64,000 bases of DNA from Gautieria morchelliformis (Eukaryota; Basidiomycota; Agaricomycetes; Gomphales; Gomphaceae): contig WHVA01000140.1 of assembly GCA_015179125.1 (NCBI GenBank), forward strand, positions 124,001-188,000, in the 5' to 3' direction. This document shows, piece by piece, positions 1 to 10,715 of the stretch. Position 1 is the stretch's first letter, and each line of letters starts with the position of its first letter. The notes beneath the pieces are model-generated. The model searched no databases, was not told the DNA's origin, and worked only from the letters and a program-made list of their open reading frames with translations. A program made the position numbers and the translations under genes.

Positions 1-67
1 ATGTTTCGGATGAAATGTGGCAATAGAAGTCGTTTGAGCCATGGAAAGACGATGAGACTTTTAATCT

Positions 68-1078
68 TTTGGATTAAGATGTTAATTAGTGCCTTTCAAC
101 GAATAGAATCTATTGCTCAGTGACTGGAACCACTGTGCTCGCCCCTCTTCTGTGTGCTGACTAAGCCTTTCGAGGCGTGTCCAGCACTGATGAATGAGAG
201 TCACGTGACCGTGTCGACAGAAGAACGGTGTCGATCCAAGGGATAACCAAGTCAAAGGCGTTCACTTTTGAGATAGTATAGAGTAAACAGTGATAGTAGA
301 CCCTCGACGAAGATTTGGAATAAACTATCAAGATCTGAGCTCTGTAGCTATCAAACAAGACTACAGTAATTTCAGGAGGCAGAATAATTGATTCTGGATG
401 ATTTCGTTCATACATTTGTACTAGCTATTTATACTATGTTGATAGTAACTACTAGTGTTCAAGATATTAGACAGATGGGTCGAAAAGCTGTTTGTAGCTA
501 AGGGGTGACTAATTTATAGTCATAAAGTCATGGGGTGATGGGGATGGTGTCAGGATTGTCTGGGCTTTGGAATAGAGATCTGTACCTAGTATACAAAGCC
601 CCTGTCCACATGATGTTAAGATAGTAATCAGTCAGACATGTCATGGGGTTCAAATAGAAAAATGGAGCTGAGTTTACCCTGCCCAGCATATATGCTGGGC
701 TTGGAGATGGGGCCGCTGTCTCTGTGCCCTTTCTGTGGGGCAGCTAATTGAGTATGTATACTGCGGATGACATTCTCAGGTCGCTCCACAGCACCCTATA
801 TTCCTGTGCAGTCTATTTTCCTCTGCGGCGTTTGGTGCCCGCACCCCTCGGTGCCTATGGCCTGGCGCCTGTCGATGTCATGGCCGATGCCATCACTTGA
901 TAGGCGCGCCGTCCCTGATCGACCGCACGTGGTCGATGCCCGAACTCCTGTACATTACCCAATCTATGGGTAATATAGCATGTCGTAAATTCATGTGATC
1001 GTCGTCTGCGCTGACGTCTATCATAAATGTCATTTCTCTTTCTTTTTGATATTTTTGTTTATCACAACAGCCCTTACA
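68..1078 (-). repeat. LTR-like repeat, copy 1
   Basis: This stretch matches 47211-48205 over about 1 kb at roughly 90% identity by eye. Read on the minus strand it starts TGTAAGGGC (1078 downwards), as many Gypsy LTRs do, and has a TATAAATA box at 426-433. No gag or pol lies beside either copy, so it is best read as a solo or end-truncated LTR. An 84-residue ORF (161-415, minus) is kept in both copies, but its ATG lies only about 11 bp from the TATA box, upstream of where transcription would begin, so it is probably incidental. The right edge is clear; the left edge is where similarity fades. Confidence 0.6.
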
Positions 1079-1140
1079 CTGCTCCCCTGCTGCTGTGGAT
1101 AGCGGAACCATTGAAAACCTATAGGCCGACCCACTAGGTT

Positions 1141-1450
1141 TCAATTTTCAATGCTTCTGCCACTGAAATAGCACCCACTGAAAAACCCACTGAAAAAAAT
1201 TCAATAAATTCAATCACTGAAATTATCACTGAAGTTTTTTAAGTGATTTTGCCATTGAATATTTCCATGATATTTTAACAACATTTCAGTGCAATTTTCA
1301 CCAGTAATTTACATGCAAAGCCTTATGAAATTTCAGTGAACAATGCACAGGAACTCAAGGGTATAACCATGTAAATTTTTGAACGGAAAAGAAGAAATTT
1401 TCAATGAAAAGTCCATATAAACCTCACTGAAACTCCGTGCGGTCAACCGG
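1141..1450. repeat. CACTGAAA/TTTCAGTG-rich AT-rich segment
   Basis: About 300 bp of AT-rich sequence holds roughly ten copies of CACTGAAA, TTCAGTG or close variants in both orientations. There is no ORF of note. It could be a foldback element or a non-autonomous transposon end; no clear terminal repeats were found. Confidence 0.4.
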
Positions 1451-1859
1451 GAAAGTTATGGGAGAGGGATGTTGGCTGTCATGAGTCAGTACCTGATATT
1501 CTGTGACTGGCCATGGAATATAGGCGGTACTTCATAGAGAGAGGATGTGGTAAGGTCACTGAAAATCCCAAGGTAAGGAAATGAAAATCAACTGATAACT
1601 CACAATACTAACCCGCTCTGTCCTACACCTAGCCACAAGCCCGTTCGACACCGCATCCCTAGCGACATCTCCATCAAGTGGCTCACTCTTGATGTTTGCA
1701 CAAGTTCAATTGAGGATGTACGTAGCGGGGCGCTCCAGTCCAATCGCACGCGATGCAGGCAGAGTGCGAACCACAATGAAGTCAAGCTGCCTATAGGACA
1801 CATTCTGGGGTGCACCTTCTATGGCGGGCATTTTTCTCTATGAGATGGATGGGAGAATC
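1451..1859. other. no gene seen
   Basis: About 400 bp between the AT-rich segment and the H1 LTR. Short ORFs (for example 1600-1815 minus) show no recognisable domain and no splice-supported extension. Confidence 0.5.
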
Positions 1860-2074
1860 TGTAAAGGATGTCGATCTTAAGACCTTGTATCACAAGGGCA
1901 CTACAGAACTTGACCAATGAGTGGTATTCTGAATGCTACGTAGTGACAGGTAAGAGTAAGATGCGATGGGGACCGCTGGCCGGTTCCCACGCATAAACTA
2001 TACAGTGGGTCCCTAAGGGGCCCACTGGGATTATGTAATACCTATTGTACATGTAGATACATGGGTTATTTACA
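1860..2074 (-). repeat. H1 3' LTR (Gypsy group H)
   Basis: A 215-bp LTR bounded by TGTAAAGG at the left and ATTTACA at the right. It is nearly identical to the H2 LTR (35416-35629) and related to the H3 LTRs. Immediately to the right is a purine tract (GAGGGGGAGGG on the minus strand, about 2075-2086), the polypurine tract expected just upstream of a 3' LTR, so the element reads leftwards into this LTR. Confidence 0.75.
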
Positions 2075-2601
2075 CCCTCCCCCTCTATAGACAACTATAG
2101 GGGTTAACTACTACTCATAGAGGTCATCCATGAGGGAGTCCTCTAGAGTGGCCGATACAATGACATCGTCGTTGTATGGGGCCGGTGGAGCACGTGACTC
2201 CTCTGGGGGCACCTCTGCGTCATCAGTGGTGATTGGGTGAGGCTGGTCAGCCTCACCACTAGCGGTGGTATCCGCTTGGGTGATGGGGCCAGTGTCCTCG
2301 CAGAGCATGGCCTCAACAGCCGGGTCCTCAGTCTGAGGAGGGTGCCAGAAGCGCACCAGCTCTCAGTCGAGCTGGGCGTGAGTGAGGGGTCGTGGCACCG
2401 CGGCCCTCACATGGCTGGTCCCAATGACCTTTTGTTGGCCCTCGCGGGCGGCCGCACTGAATGCCGCACCGGTGATGCTGCATTGAACATAATGTTCAAT
2501 GCACGCCACTCGCTCGCGAGTGACCCCTGCGTAGCGGGACAACCATCTCACGATCTCAGCGAGGGGGATGTCGGGGCCGGCTCGGCCCTCCACAGGGAAT
2601 G
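2075..2601 (-). mobile_element. H1 3' internal fragment (Gypsy group H)
   Basis: This is what remains of the internal region of H1 next to its 3' LTR; it ends abruptly at the Gy1 LTR. Minus-strand open frames (2111-2356 and 2363 upward) look like the end of a retroelement reading frame, without a domain I can name. The segment is packed with perfect inverted repeats, for example TGCATTGAACAT (2479-2490) facing ATGTTCAATGCA (2492-2503), GTGAGGCT/AGCCTCAC (2237-2256), TCCTCAG/CTGAGGA (2325-2339) and CACTCGC/GCGAGTG (2507-2522). It is a fragment. Confidence 0.6.
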
Positions 2602-3063
2602 TGTAAGGGCAACCCTGGCTAGTTGTGGAGATCACACTACCACACAACTGACAAGGGGAAATCCAAAGTATGTATAAATGAACAGAGCATACAAGAGAGG
2701 GGATTCTCACCTGACAAGGGGAAATCCAAAGAGAAAAGTCTAAGGACCCCCAATGTCAGCGAGCCCGTATTATACTACGCTGCGCAGCCAGGGACAACAC
2801 TTGGCACCCGCCATCAACCCTGCATCCCCCTGACCCTTGATCGACCCTTGATGCCACCTATTATGCGAGTCGCTTGATTTCCGACACTGTTCCGGGGCGG
2901 AAGTCGGAAATTGGAGTGGAACTGGCAAGGCGAATGGAACTGGTGGAAGTTCTCCCAGAAGCGGAATCGTTCCCGGGAGCGGATGCGGAGATGGAATCGG
3001 AACCGGAAGCGGAGTCGGAAATGGAGTCGGAACTGGAAATGGAAAACAGGGTGTCCCCTGACA
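2602..3063 (-). repeat. Gy1 3' LTR
   Basis: Bounded by TGTAAGGG and CCCCTGACA. It contains the U3 array of TTCCG-type motifs (2880-3050, seen as CGGAA on the plus strand) and is one short repeat unit shorter than the partner LTR at 8326-8805. Confidence 0.9.
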
Positions 3064-6000
3064 TCACCCCCCCTCTAGCGTGCTGCGTCCTCGAAGCACG
3101 GGACACAAGGGATTGAAATGCCAGCGAGCGGATTCGGCGAGGGGCACCTGGATGTGTCCTATAGAACTCCCGGAGTTTGTCAGGAGCGGAAACATCTTGC
3201 TCCGGGACCCACGAATTCTCCTCGTACCCATACCCTTCCCATTTCACGAGGAATTGGAGTCGTCCTCGCACAAACCGGCTGTCCAGGATCCGTTCCACCA
3301 CGTAGTGCTCTTCCCCATCTACAATTTCTGGTGGAGGTGGCGGATGAGCCTTCCGACGTGGAATCGGGTCCTCAAGCATAGGGAGTAACTTCACCACGTT
3401 GAAGACGGGGTGGAGGCGGGACATGGACATCGGAAGTCGGAGGCGGTATGTATTCCGTCCAACCCTCCGCGTCACTGTGAAGGGCCCAAGGTAGCGGTGG
3501 GCAAGCTTCTGCGAAGGGCGTGTGGTGCGGATGTCACTTGCATCTAGGTACACCTTGTCTCCAACTTGGTACTCTGGGGCAGGAACCCGGCGTTGGTTGT
3601 AGTACCTTGCCATGTCATCCTTGGCCTTCGCAAGGGCCGACTTGGCTTCCGAAAGGGTGGAGTCCATGCGGTCTCGGAACTCATTGACTGTCTCGAGTCG
3701 GGAGTCAGCCTGGCGTGGTTCGAAGCCCATCCGCGGGTGTCGTCCGGAGTCAAGCATGAAGGGAGTCTGTTGCGTGGCGGAATGGACATGGTTGTTGTAT
3801 TGGAATTCCGCCAGCGGAAGTAACTCATCCCAGTCATCCTGCCTCTCGTTGACAAAGAGGCGGAGATATTGCTCCAACTCCTGATTGACCCGTTCCGTCT
3901 GTCCGTCACCCTGCGGATGGTACGCTGTGGTGGTAGCCAGCCTTATGCCGAGCAGGCGGTAGAGCTCCCGAGTCAGTTCCGCGACAAACTGCGGACCTCG
4001 GTCGGAAACGACTTGCTTCGGGAGCCCATGCAACTTCCAGACATGTGCAAGGAACAGGCGGGCCGCTCCGAGGGCTGTGATCGTCGTGTGCGTCGGAATG
4101 AAGTGGGACACCTTGCTCACCGAATCCACGACGTTCATGATCGCATCGTAGCCATGAGACTCTGGGAGTTCAACGATGAAGTCGACACTGATGGTGTCCC
4201 AGCGGGATTCGGGAATCGGGAGCGGAACAAGTTCTCCGACGGGCGGACGTCGTTGCGCTTTGGTTCGGAGACAAAGGTCACACGTCTTCACGTACTGTCC
4301 GATGTAGCGGGACATCTGAGGCCACCAGTAATTCCGAGCCACTAACTCCAGCGTCTTCCACCTGCCAGCATGCCCAGCGACCCGTGTGTCATGGTGCTGG
4401 GACACGATGCGACGGCGGAGGTCCGCCCCACCCGGAACATAGACCTTGCCTCTGAAGTGGAGCAGTCCATCACGTTCCGACCATTCCGCTGCCCGTACAG
4501 ACCGTGAGTGCCCTCTCCGGAGTTCCTCCACTGCCTTCACCACCGACTCCTCCTTCTCTCCATTCCGGTACTGCCTCCGGATATCCCGGAGCATTTCCGC
4601 TTCCGCCCCAACTGCAGTTACTCCTTCTAGGGCACGGATTGCAAAGAGACTTGGGCGGAGCAGTGTCATATCCGCGTTGTCTCCACTTCCGCTTCCGTGA
4701 TCCGCGCGGCGGGATAGGGCATCGGGCTTGCCCATGGTGCGGCCGGGGCGGTGGTGAAGCATGAAGTCAAACCGGGACAGGTGTAGGGACCACCGTGCTT
4801 GTCGTCGGTTCAGCTTCTTAGACGTGCAGAAATACTCGAGGTTCTTGTGGTCTGTCCAGATCTCAAAAGGGCATAGAGCACCCTCGAGGAAGTGTCGCCA
4901 CTCTTCCAGCGCTCGGATGATTGCCAGCATCTCCTTGTCATGGATCTCGTAGTTCCGCTCGACCGGACTGAGACTCTTAGAGAAGAAGGCAATCGGATGC
5001 CACCCCCCACCTTCTTCCGATGACTGTTGCGACAAGACCGCTCCGGTAGCTGCGTCGGAAGAATCCGCCTCCACTCGGTAAGGGCGAGAGTCGTCGGGAA
5101 AGATCAGGACCGGGGTGGAAGTGATCAGTTCTTTGAGTTTGTCAAAGGAGGCCCGTTCCGGCTCTCCCCACCGCCATCCAACCTCCTTCTTGGTGAGGTC
5201 GAAGAGGGCACGGGCGTGGCAGGAGAAGTCCTTGATGAACCGCCGGTAGAAATTGACAAACCCAATGAAGGACTGGACTTCCTTCTTGTTCCGCGGCACC
5301 GGCCAATCCGACACACCGGAAACCTTGATGGGGTCCATTTCCACCTTCCTTCCGACACGATCACCCCAAGATACTCTATCCGCGTCCGCTCAAATTCGCA
5401 CTTTTCCGGCTTGAGACACAGGTTGTACTCCCGGAGTCGTTCCAGCACTCTCCGCACGACTTCCCGATGTTCGGACATTGTTTTGTGAAGATGAGGATGT
5501 CATCGAGGTAGACGCAGACAACCCCTTCTGCTATCATGTCACGGAAAATGTCATTCATCATTGTCTGGAACGTGGCAGGACTGTTGGTGAGGCCAAAGAA
5601 CATGACCTGTGGCTCAAAGAGTCCTCGGTTGGTGCGGAATGCGGCCTTCCACTCATCTCCCTCCCGGATCCGGACATTATTGAAGCCCCAGCGGACATCC
5701 AGCTTGGTGAAGTACTTCGCCCCGCGGAGTTGTGTGATCAATTCGGAAATGAGGGAATGGGGTACCGGTTCTTGATCGTGATCGCATTCAAGGCCCGGTA
5801 ATCCTGCACGAGTCTGAGCGAGCCGTCCTTCTTCTTGATGAAGAACACCGGAGATGCCATGGGTGACTTGGAGGGGCGGATCCTCCCTGTACGGAGATTT
5901 TCCGCAAGGAATGCATCGAGCTCTACCTGCTCCTTGGGTGACAGCGGGTAGACCTTGCAGTTGGTGGGCTTGACCCAGGCTCCAACTCGATGGCATGGTC

Positions 6001-6290
6001 CCACAGTTTCCGCGGAGGCAGGGTATCAAACGACTCCTTGGAAAGACGTCCTCAAACTCCCGCAGGTACTCCGGAATTTCCGCCTCCACTCTATCATACC
6101 TCTTAGAGGCTTCAGCAAGGCGTTGCGAAATATTTCCGGTGGCGCGGATGTGTTCCGCCTCCGGCGGAAGGTTTACGTACAGCAAGCGCTCCCTTCCGTC
6201 AGAGGTCTTCCAGGCCGAGTCGGATGGCGTCGGAATCGGAATTGGAAGGGGGATCCGGGTCAAATTCCGCTTCCGAGTCTTCTTCTGCAA
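2861..6290 (-). mobile_element. Gy1 pol region: RT, RNase H, integrase, chromodomain
   Basis: Seen on the minus strand: the reverse transcriptase palm motif VYLDDILIF near 5500; RNase H with the TDHKNLEYF block near 4840; integrase zinc finger (HHDTRVAGHAGRW, then CDLCLRTKAQ) near 4300-4400; the integrase core with DFIVELP, SDRGPQF and AYHPQGDGQTERVNQ; and a C-terminal chromodomain near 3150-3300 (VVERILDSR, then LVKWEGYGYEENSW). Chromodomains in this family tether integration to marked chromatin. The last residues run into the LTR. Confidence 0.9.
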
Positions 6291-6966
6291 GCAGTGGATG
6301 GGGGCCGGAACGACATGTCTGTATGAGCCGTTCGGTCTTCCGCTGCTCCTGGCGCTCCTTCCGCACTTCCGACCGGCACATGTGACACTTGGCTGGACAT
6401 CGACTCATCAGTACCTTCCGAGTCTGCCAATTGATCTCCGGGTTGTGCTCTTGAAGCCAGGTAAACCCGAGGATGATGTCTTGCTTCCCCAGGCTGGTGA
6501 CAGCGAAGGAAGTGCGTTCCGAGTGTCCATCGTAGCGGAGAATTGTGTCCACTATCTCCGTGATGGACCCTGCCTCATTGGGGCTTCCATCCACATTGAA
6601 CACCGGGATTGCACGTTGCAACTTCCGTGTGGTCAGTCGGTTCCGTTCCACATAGTCCCGGTCCATAAACTGACCAGTGGCCCCGCAATCGACAAGGGCG
6701 GGTCCGGATTTGACTTCCGCCGTATCGGTCGTCTGGATCTCTACCTTAATGACTAGTGACTTGGGGCCAGGGGTGGCAGCAACAACATAGCGCTTCGGAA
6801 GGCGTCTCTCCCAAGGGCGGATGCGGGATGGACGGGGTGTCAGATTTGGTTTTTGTGTGACTTTATCCGGTGGGTCTGTACGAAGTGAGGGGAGTGGGGG
6901 CTTTTCATTCTCTACTTCAAGACAGGCAAACCGGTTATGTACAGGCAGCAGGGGCACACATCTCAC
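6199..6966 (-). mobile_element. Gy1 aspartic protease region
   Basis: Retropepsin-like region with the active-site block ALVDCGATGQFMD and the downstream IILGFTWLQEHNPEINW block typical of Gypsy proteases. It processes Gag and Pol. It follows gag with a small overlap in another frame, as families that use ribosomal frameshifting show. Confidence 0.8.
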
Positions 6967-8336
6967 CCGCTGCGTGTCACAAAATCCGACGCATCTTCCG
7001 CTTCCGGTAGACCATGTTCCGCATTTTCGGAAAGTTCTTCCGCAGTGGGCACTCCGTTTATGTCTGCAAGTGCGAGGAACTCTGGAAGGATCTCGAGTTT
7101 CTCCTCTGTGGTCATAAGCCGGATATCAAAGGCTTGGGGGCACTCGCGAGCATAGTGGCCTGGTTGTCGGCAGCGGAAGCAGGTGATAGTTCCGTGGCCT
7201 TTTCCGCGCATGCGGTCAACATCCATCGGGGCAGGGCCACTCTTCGAGGGAGGAGGGCTATGGTTCCTAATAGGAGCAGGCGGAGCAAGCATCGGAAATA
7301 ATTTCCGTGTGGGAATGAATGCGCTTCCGGGTTTTGGCACAGGTGGAGTAGGACGAGCGGAACTGCGTGTCGTGTTCCGACTCGTCTCCACGAAGGCCTC
7401 GTTTGCGTCCCTGTTCCGAGAAACCTTCTGCGCGGCTTGGTACCACCCTTCCGGATCATCAAAATCCGGAGCTCCATCCCCAAGCAGCGCAACCTGGTTC
7501 TGGAGCGTCGGATCAAGTCCTCGTCGGAATTTGATGACGATCGTCTTGTCGTCGTCATATTCCGCAAGGTCGATGAGCTCCTGGAAGCGATCGATGTAGT
7601 CATCGACCGGATCTTTGGCCTGGTACCAGCTCGTCCCCTCGAGCTTTGTAAGAGCTGTGAGCTGCTCGTTTTTCGGGCAGAACTGGTCGGAAAATGTTTT
7701 CTCGAACGCGTCCCAGTCCCGGAAGTAGTTCCCCTTGCCCTTTGCTTCATGTCGGATCACCTTGTTTGCAAAACGGGCTGCGCGGTCCGATTTGAAAAAG
7801 GACAATGTCCAGTGAATCCGAGCCTGGTCGTTCGGAAAGAGGTCTCCGACAATTGCGAAGTAGATGCTGCATGTGTTGAAGAATGCGCGTCCCTTCTCCC
7901 GATCTCCGTCAAAGTCCGCCGGAGTTGCGGGTTTGACCTTTGCTATCTTCGCGGACATCCTCTTTTCCGCTAGTTCCGCTTTTCCGAAATCCGGATCATC
8001 CAGCATTTCATTTCCACCACCTTGTGGAATATCTAACTTAGCCAAAATCGCTTGTAAGGCTGTTTCAATCGCGTCGGTCTTTATCCGGTTCCGCGTCAAT
8101 TCCTCCTCCATATTCCGAAGACGATCGTCCGGATCCATGTTGGAAGGAGAAATATGGGACGGGATTTCCGGGGTTGGGAGCTCGACGTGAGAAGAGGGGC
8201 TGTCGTACGCTGTATGTGCGGAAGAGGTTGCGATCTCCGAGTCGCTGTCTCCGATTCCGAACGCACCTATGGCGAATGCAACGTGCAGTACGACCGCCGG
8301 TCCTCTAGGGGAGAGACTTTTCTGCTGTAAGGGCAA
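6963..8336 (-). mobile_element. Gy1 gag
   Basis: An open frame of about 457 residues. The central part (about residues 140-300) matches the Retrotrans_gag capsid type, with YFRDWDAFEKTFSDQF and VDDYIDRFQELIDLA. A CCHC zinc knuckle (CFRCRQPGHYARECP) lies near 7170. The likely functional start is the internal Met at MDPDDRLRNMEEEL (near 8138), since the frame before it is low-complexity. Confidence 0.85.
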
Positions 8337-8805
8337 CCCTGGCTAGTCGTGGAGATCACACTACCACACAACTGACAAGGGGAAATCCAAAGTATGTATA
8401 AATGAACAGAGCATACAAGAGAGGGGGTTCTCACCTGACAAGGGGAAATCCAAAGAGAAAAGTCTAAGGACCCCCAATGTCAGCGAGCCCGTATTATACT
8501 ACGCTGCGCAGCCAGGGACAACACTTGGCACCCGCCATCAACCCTGCGTCCCCCTGACCCTTGATCGACCCTTGATGCCACCTATTATGCGAGTCGCTTG
8601 ATTTCCGACACTGTTCCGGGGCGGAAGTCGGAAATTGGAGTGGAACTGGCAAGGCGAACGGAACTGGTGGAAGTTCTCCCAGAAGCGGAATCGTTCCCGA
8701 AAGCGGATGCGGAGATAGAATCGGAACCGGAAGCGGAGTCGGAAATGGAGTCGGAACTGGGTGTGGTGTCGGAACTGGAAATGGAAAACAGGGTGTCCCC
8801 TGACA
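8326..8805 (-). repeat. Gy1 5' LTR
   Basis: A 480-bp LTR with the same ends as its partner at 2602-3063. The minus-strand U3 opens with TGTCAGGGG followed by an irregular array of TTCCG-containing words, a plausible promoter or enhancer array. Confidence 0.9.
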
Positions 8806-9165
8806 GGGGTAGTGGACGGGTCCGAAGTCTGTGTTCCCTTACAAACTCCGCATCGATGAACATCCCTGTAGCACCACTGTCAAGGAGGGAGTCAATTGCA
8901 AGTGGATGCCCTGTGTCAACGTAGTGGACCTTGAGAGGTACTTTGGTGCATTGGCGGAGGTCAGCAGTACGGACATATAGAGGGACTGGAAGGTTTGCAT
9001 TAGCAACTGGAGCGACAGGTTGGGTTTTTGGCATGGCTGGTTTGGTTTCAGTTCGATCAGGGATAGGAGAAGGATGCATCATATCGCCTGTGATCCCTAT
9101 TGTACATGTTTCGAGAACTGAAAACCGATTCGTCGAGCGGGGCATGTCTTTCACCGCTGACTGGC

Positions 9166-10274
9166 CTAAAAACCCTTTCCTTCATCTTGGACAGGGGCTT
9201 CCACCTTCTGTTTGCGTTCCTCCATCGCCGCTGCTACAGATTTAGAGACAATTGCTGCAATGTCTGCCTCTGTGAGGTTTGCGCGGATTCGTGGCTTGCG
9301 AGGTTCAGGACAGTCTGGTGAAATATGACCAGGTCTCTTACAGTTGTAGCAGGTCCGTGTTTCGGTGCGGCAGCGGGATGAGTCAATGTCCATAGGTGTC
9401 GCATTACTGGGTGGTGCTGTGACAACAGGAGCCGTAGCAGGAGTGTGGAGTGGTCGGGCAGGAGGAGGGCGATTAGGGACATGAGGTGTCTGTGCCTTCC
9501 TGACCTCTAACAGACGGCGATGATTGCGGTCAATCTGACAGGCTGCTTCCTTCCAGGCTTTGAGGTTGGATGGAAGAAAGGGCTGGGCGTGGATCTTGTC
9601 AAGGATACCTGCTGGAAGGCCACGAGCATAAGCATCCTCGAGTGCCTCATCATTAAAGCCTGTCCTGCCTGCCAGGATCTCAAATTGAGCCGTGTATTCA
9701 TCTGCCGACATTCCTGACGCCATCCTAAGGTCATGCAGTTTAGTGCGAGCCGTTCTGGCACGATCTGGGTCACCAAAGGCCTCCTCCACACGTTTAATGA
9801 ACCCCTCCAGAGTGGATATAGAGGAGGTGCCATCAATGACAGCCTGTGTCTCGTTGTGTGCCCATATCTCCGCAGAGCCTCCTGTCATGAAGGAAAGAGC
9901 ATATAGGATATCTTTGTGCGCTCATCTGGGAAGGATGCTGGCTGGACAGCGATGGACAACCTGATAGACCTGATAAACCCTTCAGTCTCTGCACGGTCTC
10001 CATTAAACTTCTCCGGTTCCGCTGCTTTGATAGAGCGAGTAGATGGAGGGACACTGTGAGGTACTGAGGGCGCAAGGGCTTGAGCAGCAGCAACAGCAGC
10101 GTTGGCGGCAGCATTGGCTAAGTGGTCGTGAACATTAACAATCTGACTGTGCAGTTCTTGATTCTGCAGTTGAAGTTGCTGCAGCTGCTGTGCTTGGCTG
10201 GAAAGGAGGCCTCGAAGAAATGGCCCATGGTCACCCAGGGAGTCCCAGTATGCGTCTGGGAGTTGGTCTGCCAT
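9166..10274 (-). mobile_element. Gy2 gag
   Basis: A glutamine-rich N-terminus (QAQQLQQLQLQNQEL) leads into a Retrotrans_gag capsid region (TGGSAEIWAHNETQ, SADEYTAQFEILAGRTG) and a CCHC knuckle (CYNCKRPGHISPDCP). It matches the Gy3 gag almost residue for residue. Confidence 0.85.
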
Positions 10275-10334
10275 AGGCTGAGATGAAGGCTGGTTAAGAA
10301 AAGTTTGTGGGGTCGTCCTATGAGCTTGATCTTC

Positions 10335-10715
10335 TGTGAGGGCAACACTAATGACGAAGCCACAACCAAGATACTCAAGGAGATAAGAGCCGATACTAGG
10401 ACAATGACCAACTGTGTAGTGGGTATCCTCAGTTTATAACTCTACCAACGATAGATACATGGGGACTTGCCTGTGTAGTGGGTATCCTCAGAGATCAAGC
10501 TGAGGAAACGCCACCACACGGGCTACAGTCTTATAGCGCTGGCAAGGCTTACATAATAGGGGAGACGGAAACTTGTAGAAGGTTACGGAAAGTGACATGT
10601 GACAGAATGTGACATGTGACAGAAGGTGACGGAAGGTTATGGAAACTGACGGAAGGTGACGGAAACTCATGGAAGGAAATAGAAACTTGTGGAAGGAAAT
10701 GCGTGAACCCTGACA
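10335..10715 (-). repeat. Gy2 5' LTR
   Basis: A 381-bp LTR bounded by TGTGAGGGC and CCCTGACA, nearly identical to the Gy3 LTRs. It has a direct-repeat run of tgacggaa-like units at its right end (10560-10680). The outer flank begins gttca. Confidence 0.9.

Larger units (their letters stand above)
2602..8805 (-). mobile_element. Gy1, Ty3/Gypsy chromodomain retrotransposon
   Basis: Element with two LTRs (2602-3063 and 8326-8805) about 98% identical by eye, so a young copy. Minus-strand order is 5' LTR, gag (6963-8336), protease (6199-6966), reverse transcriptase, RNase H, integrase and chromodomain (2861-6290), polypurine tract (about 3064-3078), 3' LTR. All parts of a Chromoviridae-type element are present; it is nearly whole, with about two or three breaks. 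The flanking 5-mers (gaatg and ggggt) do not match. The right end lies inside the protease region of Gy2. The element is remarkably rich in TTCCG/CGGAA pentamers, in LTRs and coding parts alike. Confidence 0.9.
8806..10715 (-). mobile_element. Gy2, 5' part of a Gypsy element related to Gy3
   Basis: From right to left: a 5' LTR (10335-10715), gag (9166-10274) and the start of a retropepsin region (about 8806-9154, with LLDSGATGMFIDAEFV). It ends where Gy1 begins, within the protease region. It is nearly identical to Gy3 sequence at 56391-58730, so it is the same young family. Only the 5' part is in the window. The LTR abuts the coding sequence of a coiled-coil gene, into which Gy2 was inserted. 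Confidence 0.85.

Noticed and set aside
161-415. 84-residue LTR ORF as a gene
   Set aside because: Its ATG lies right beside the TATA box, so a normal transcript would start inside or after it; conservation is explained by recent duplication.
2237-2677. Plus-strand 146-residue ORF
   Set aside because: It spans the H1/Gy1 LTR boundary and is a shadow of the minus-strand frames and palindromes.
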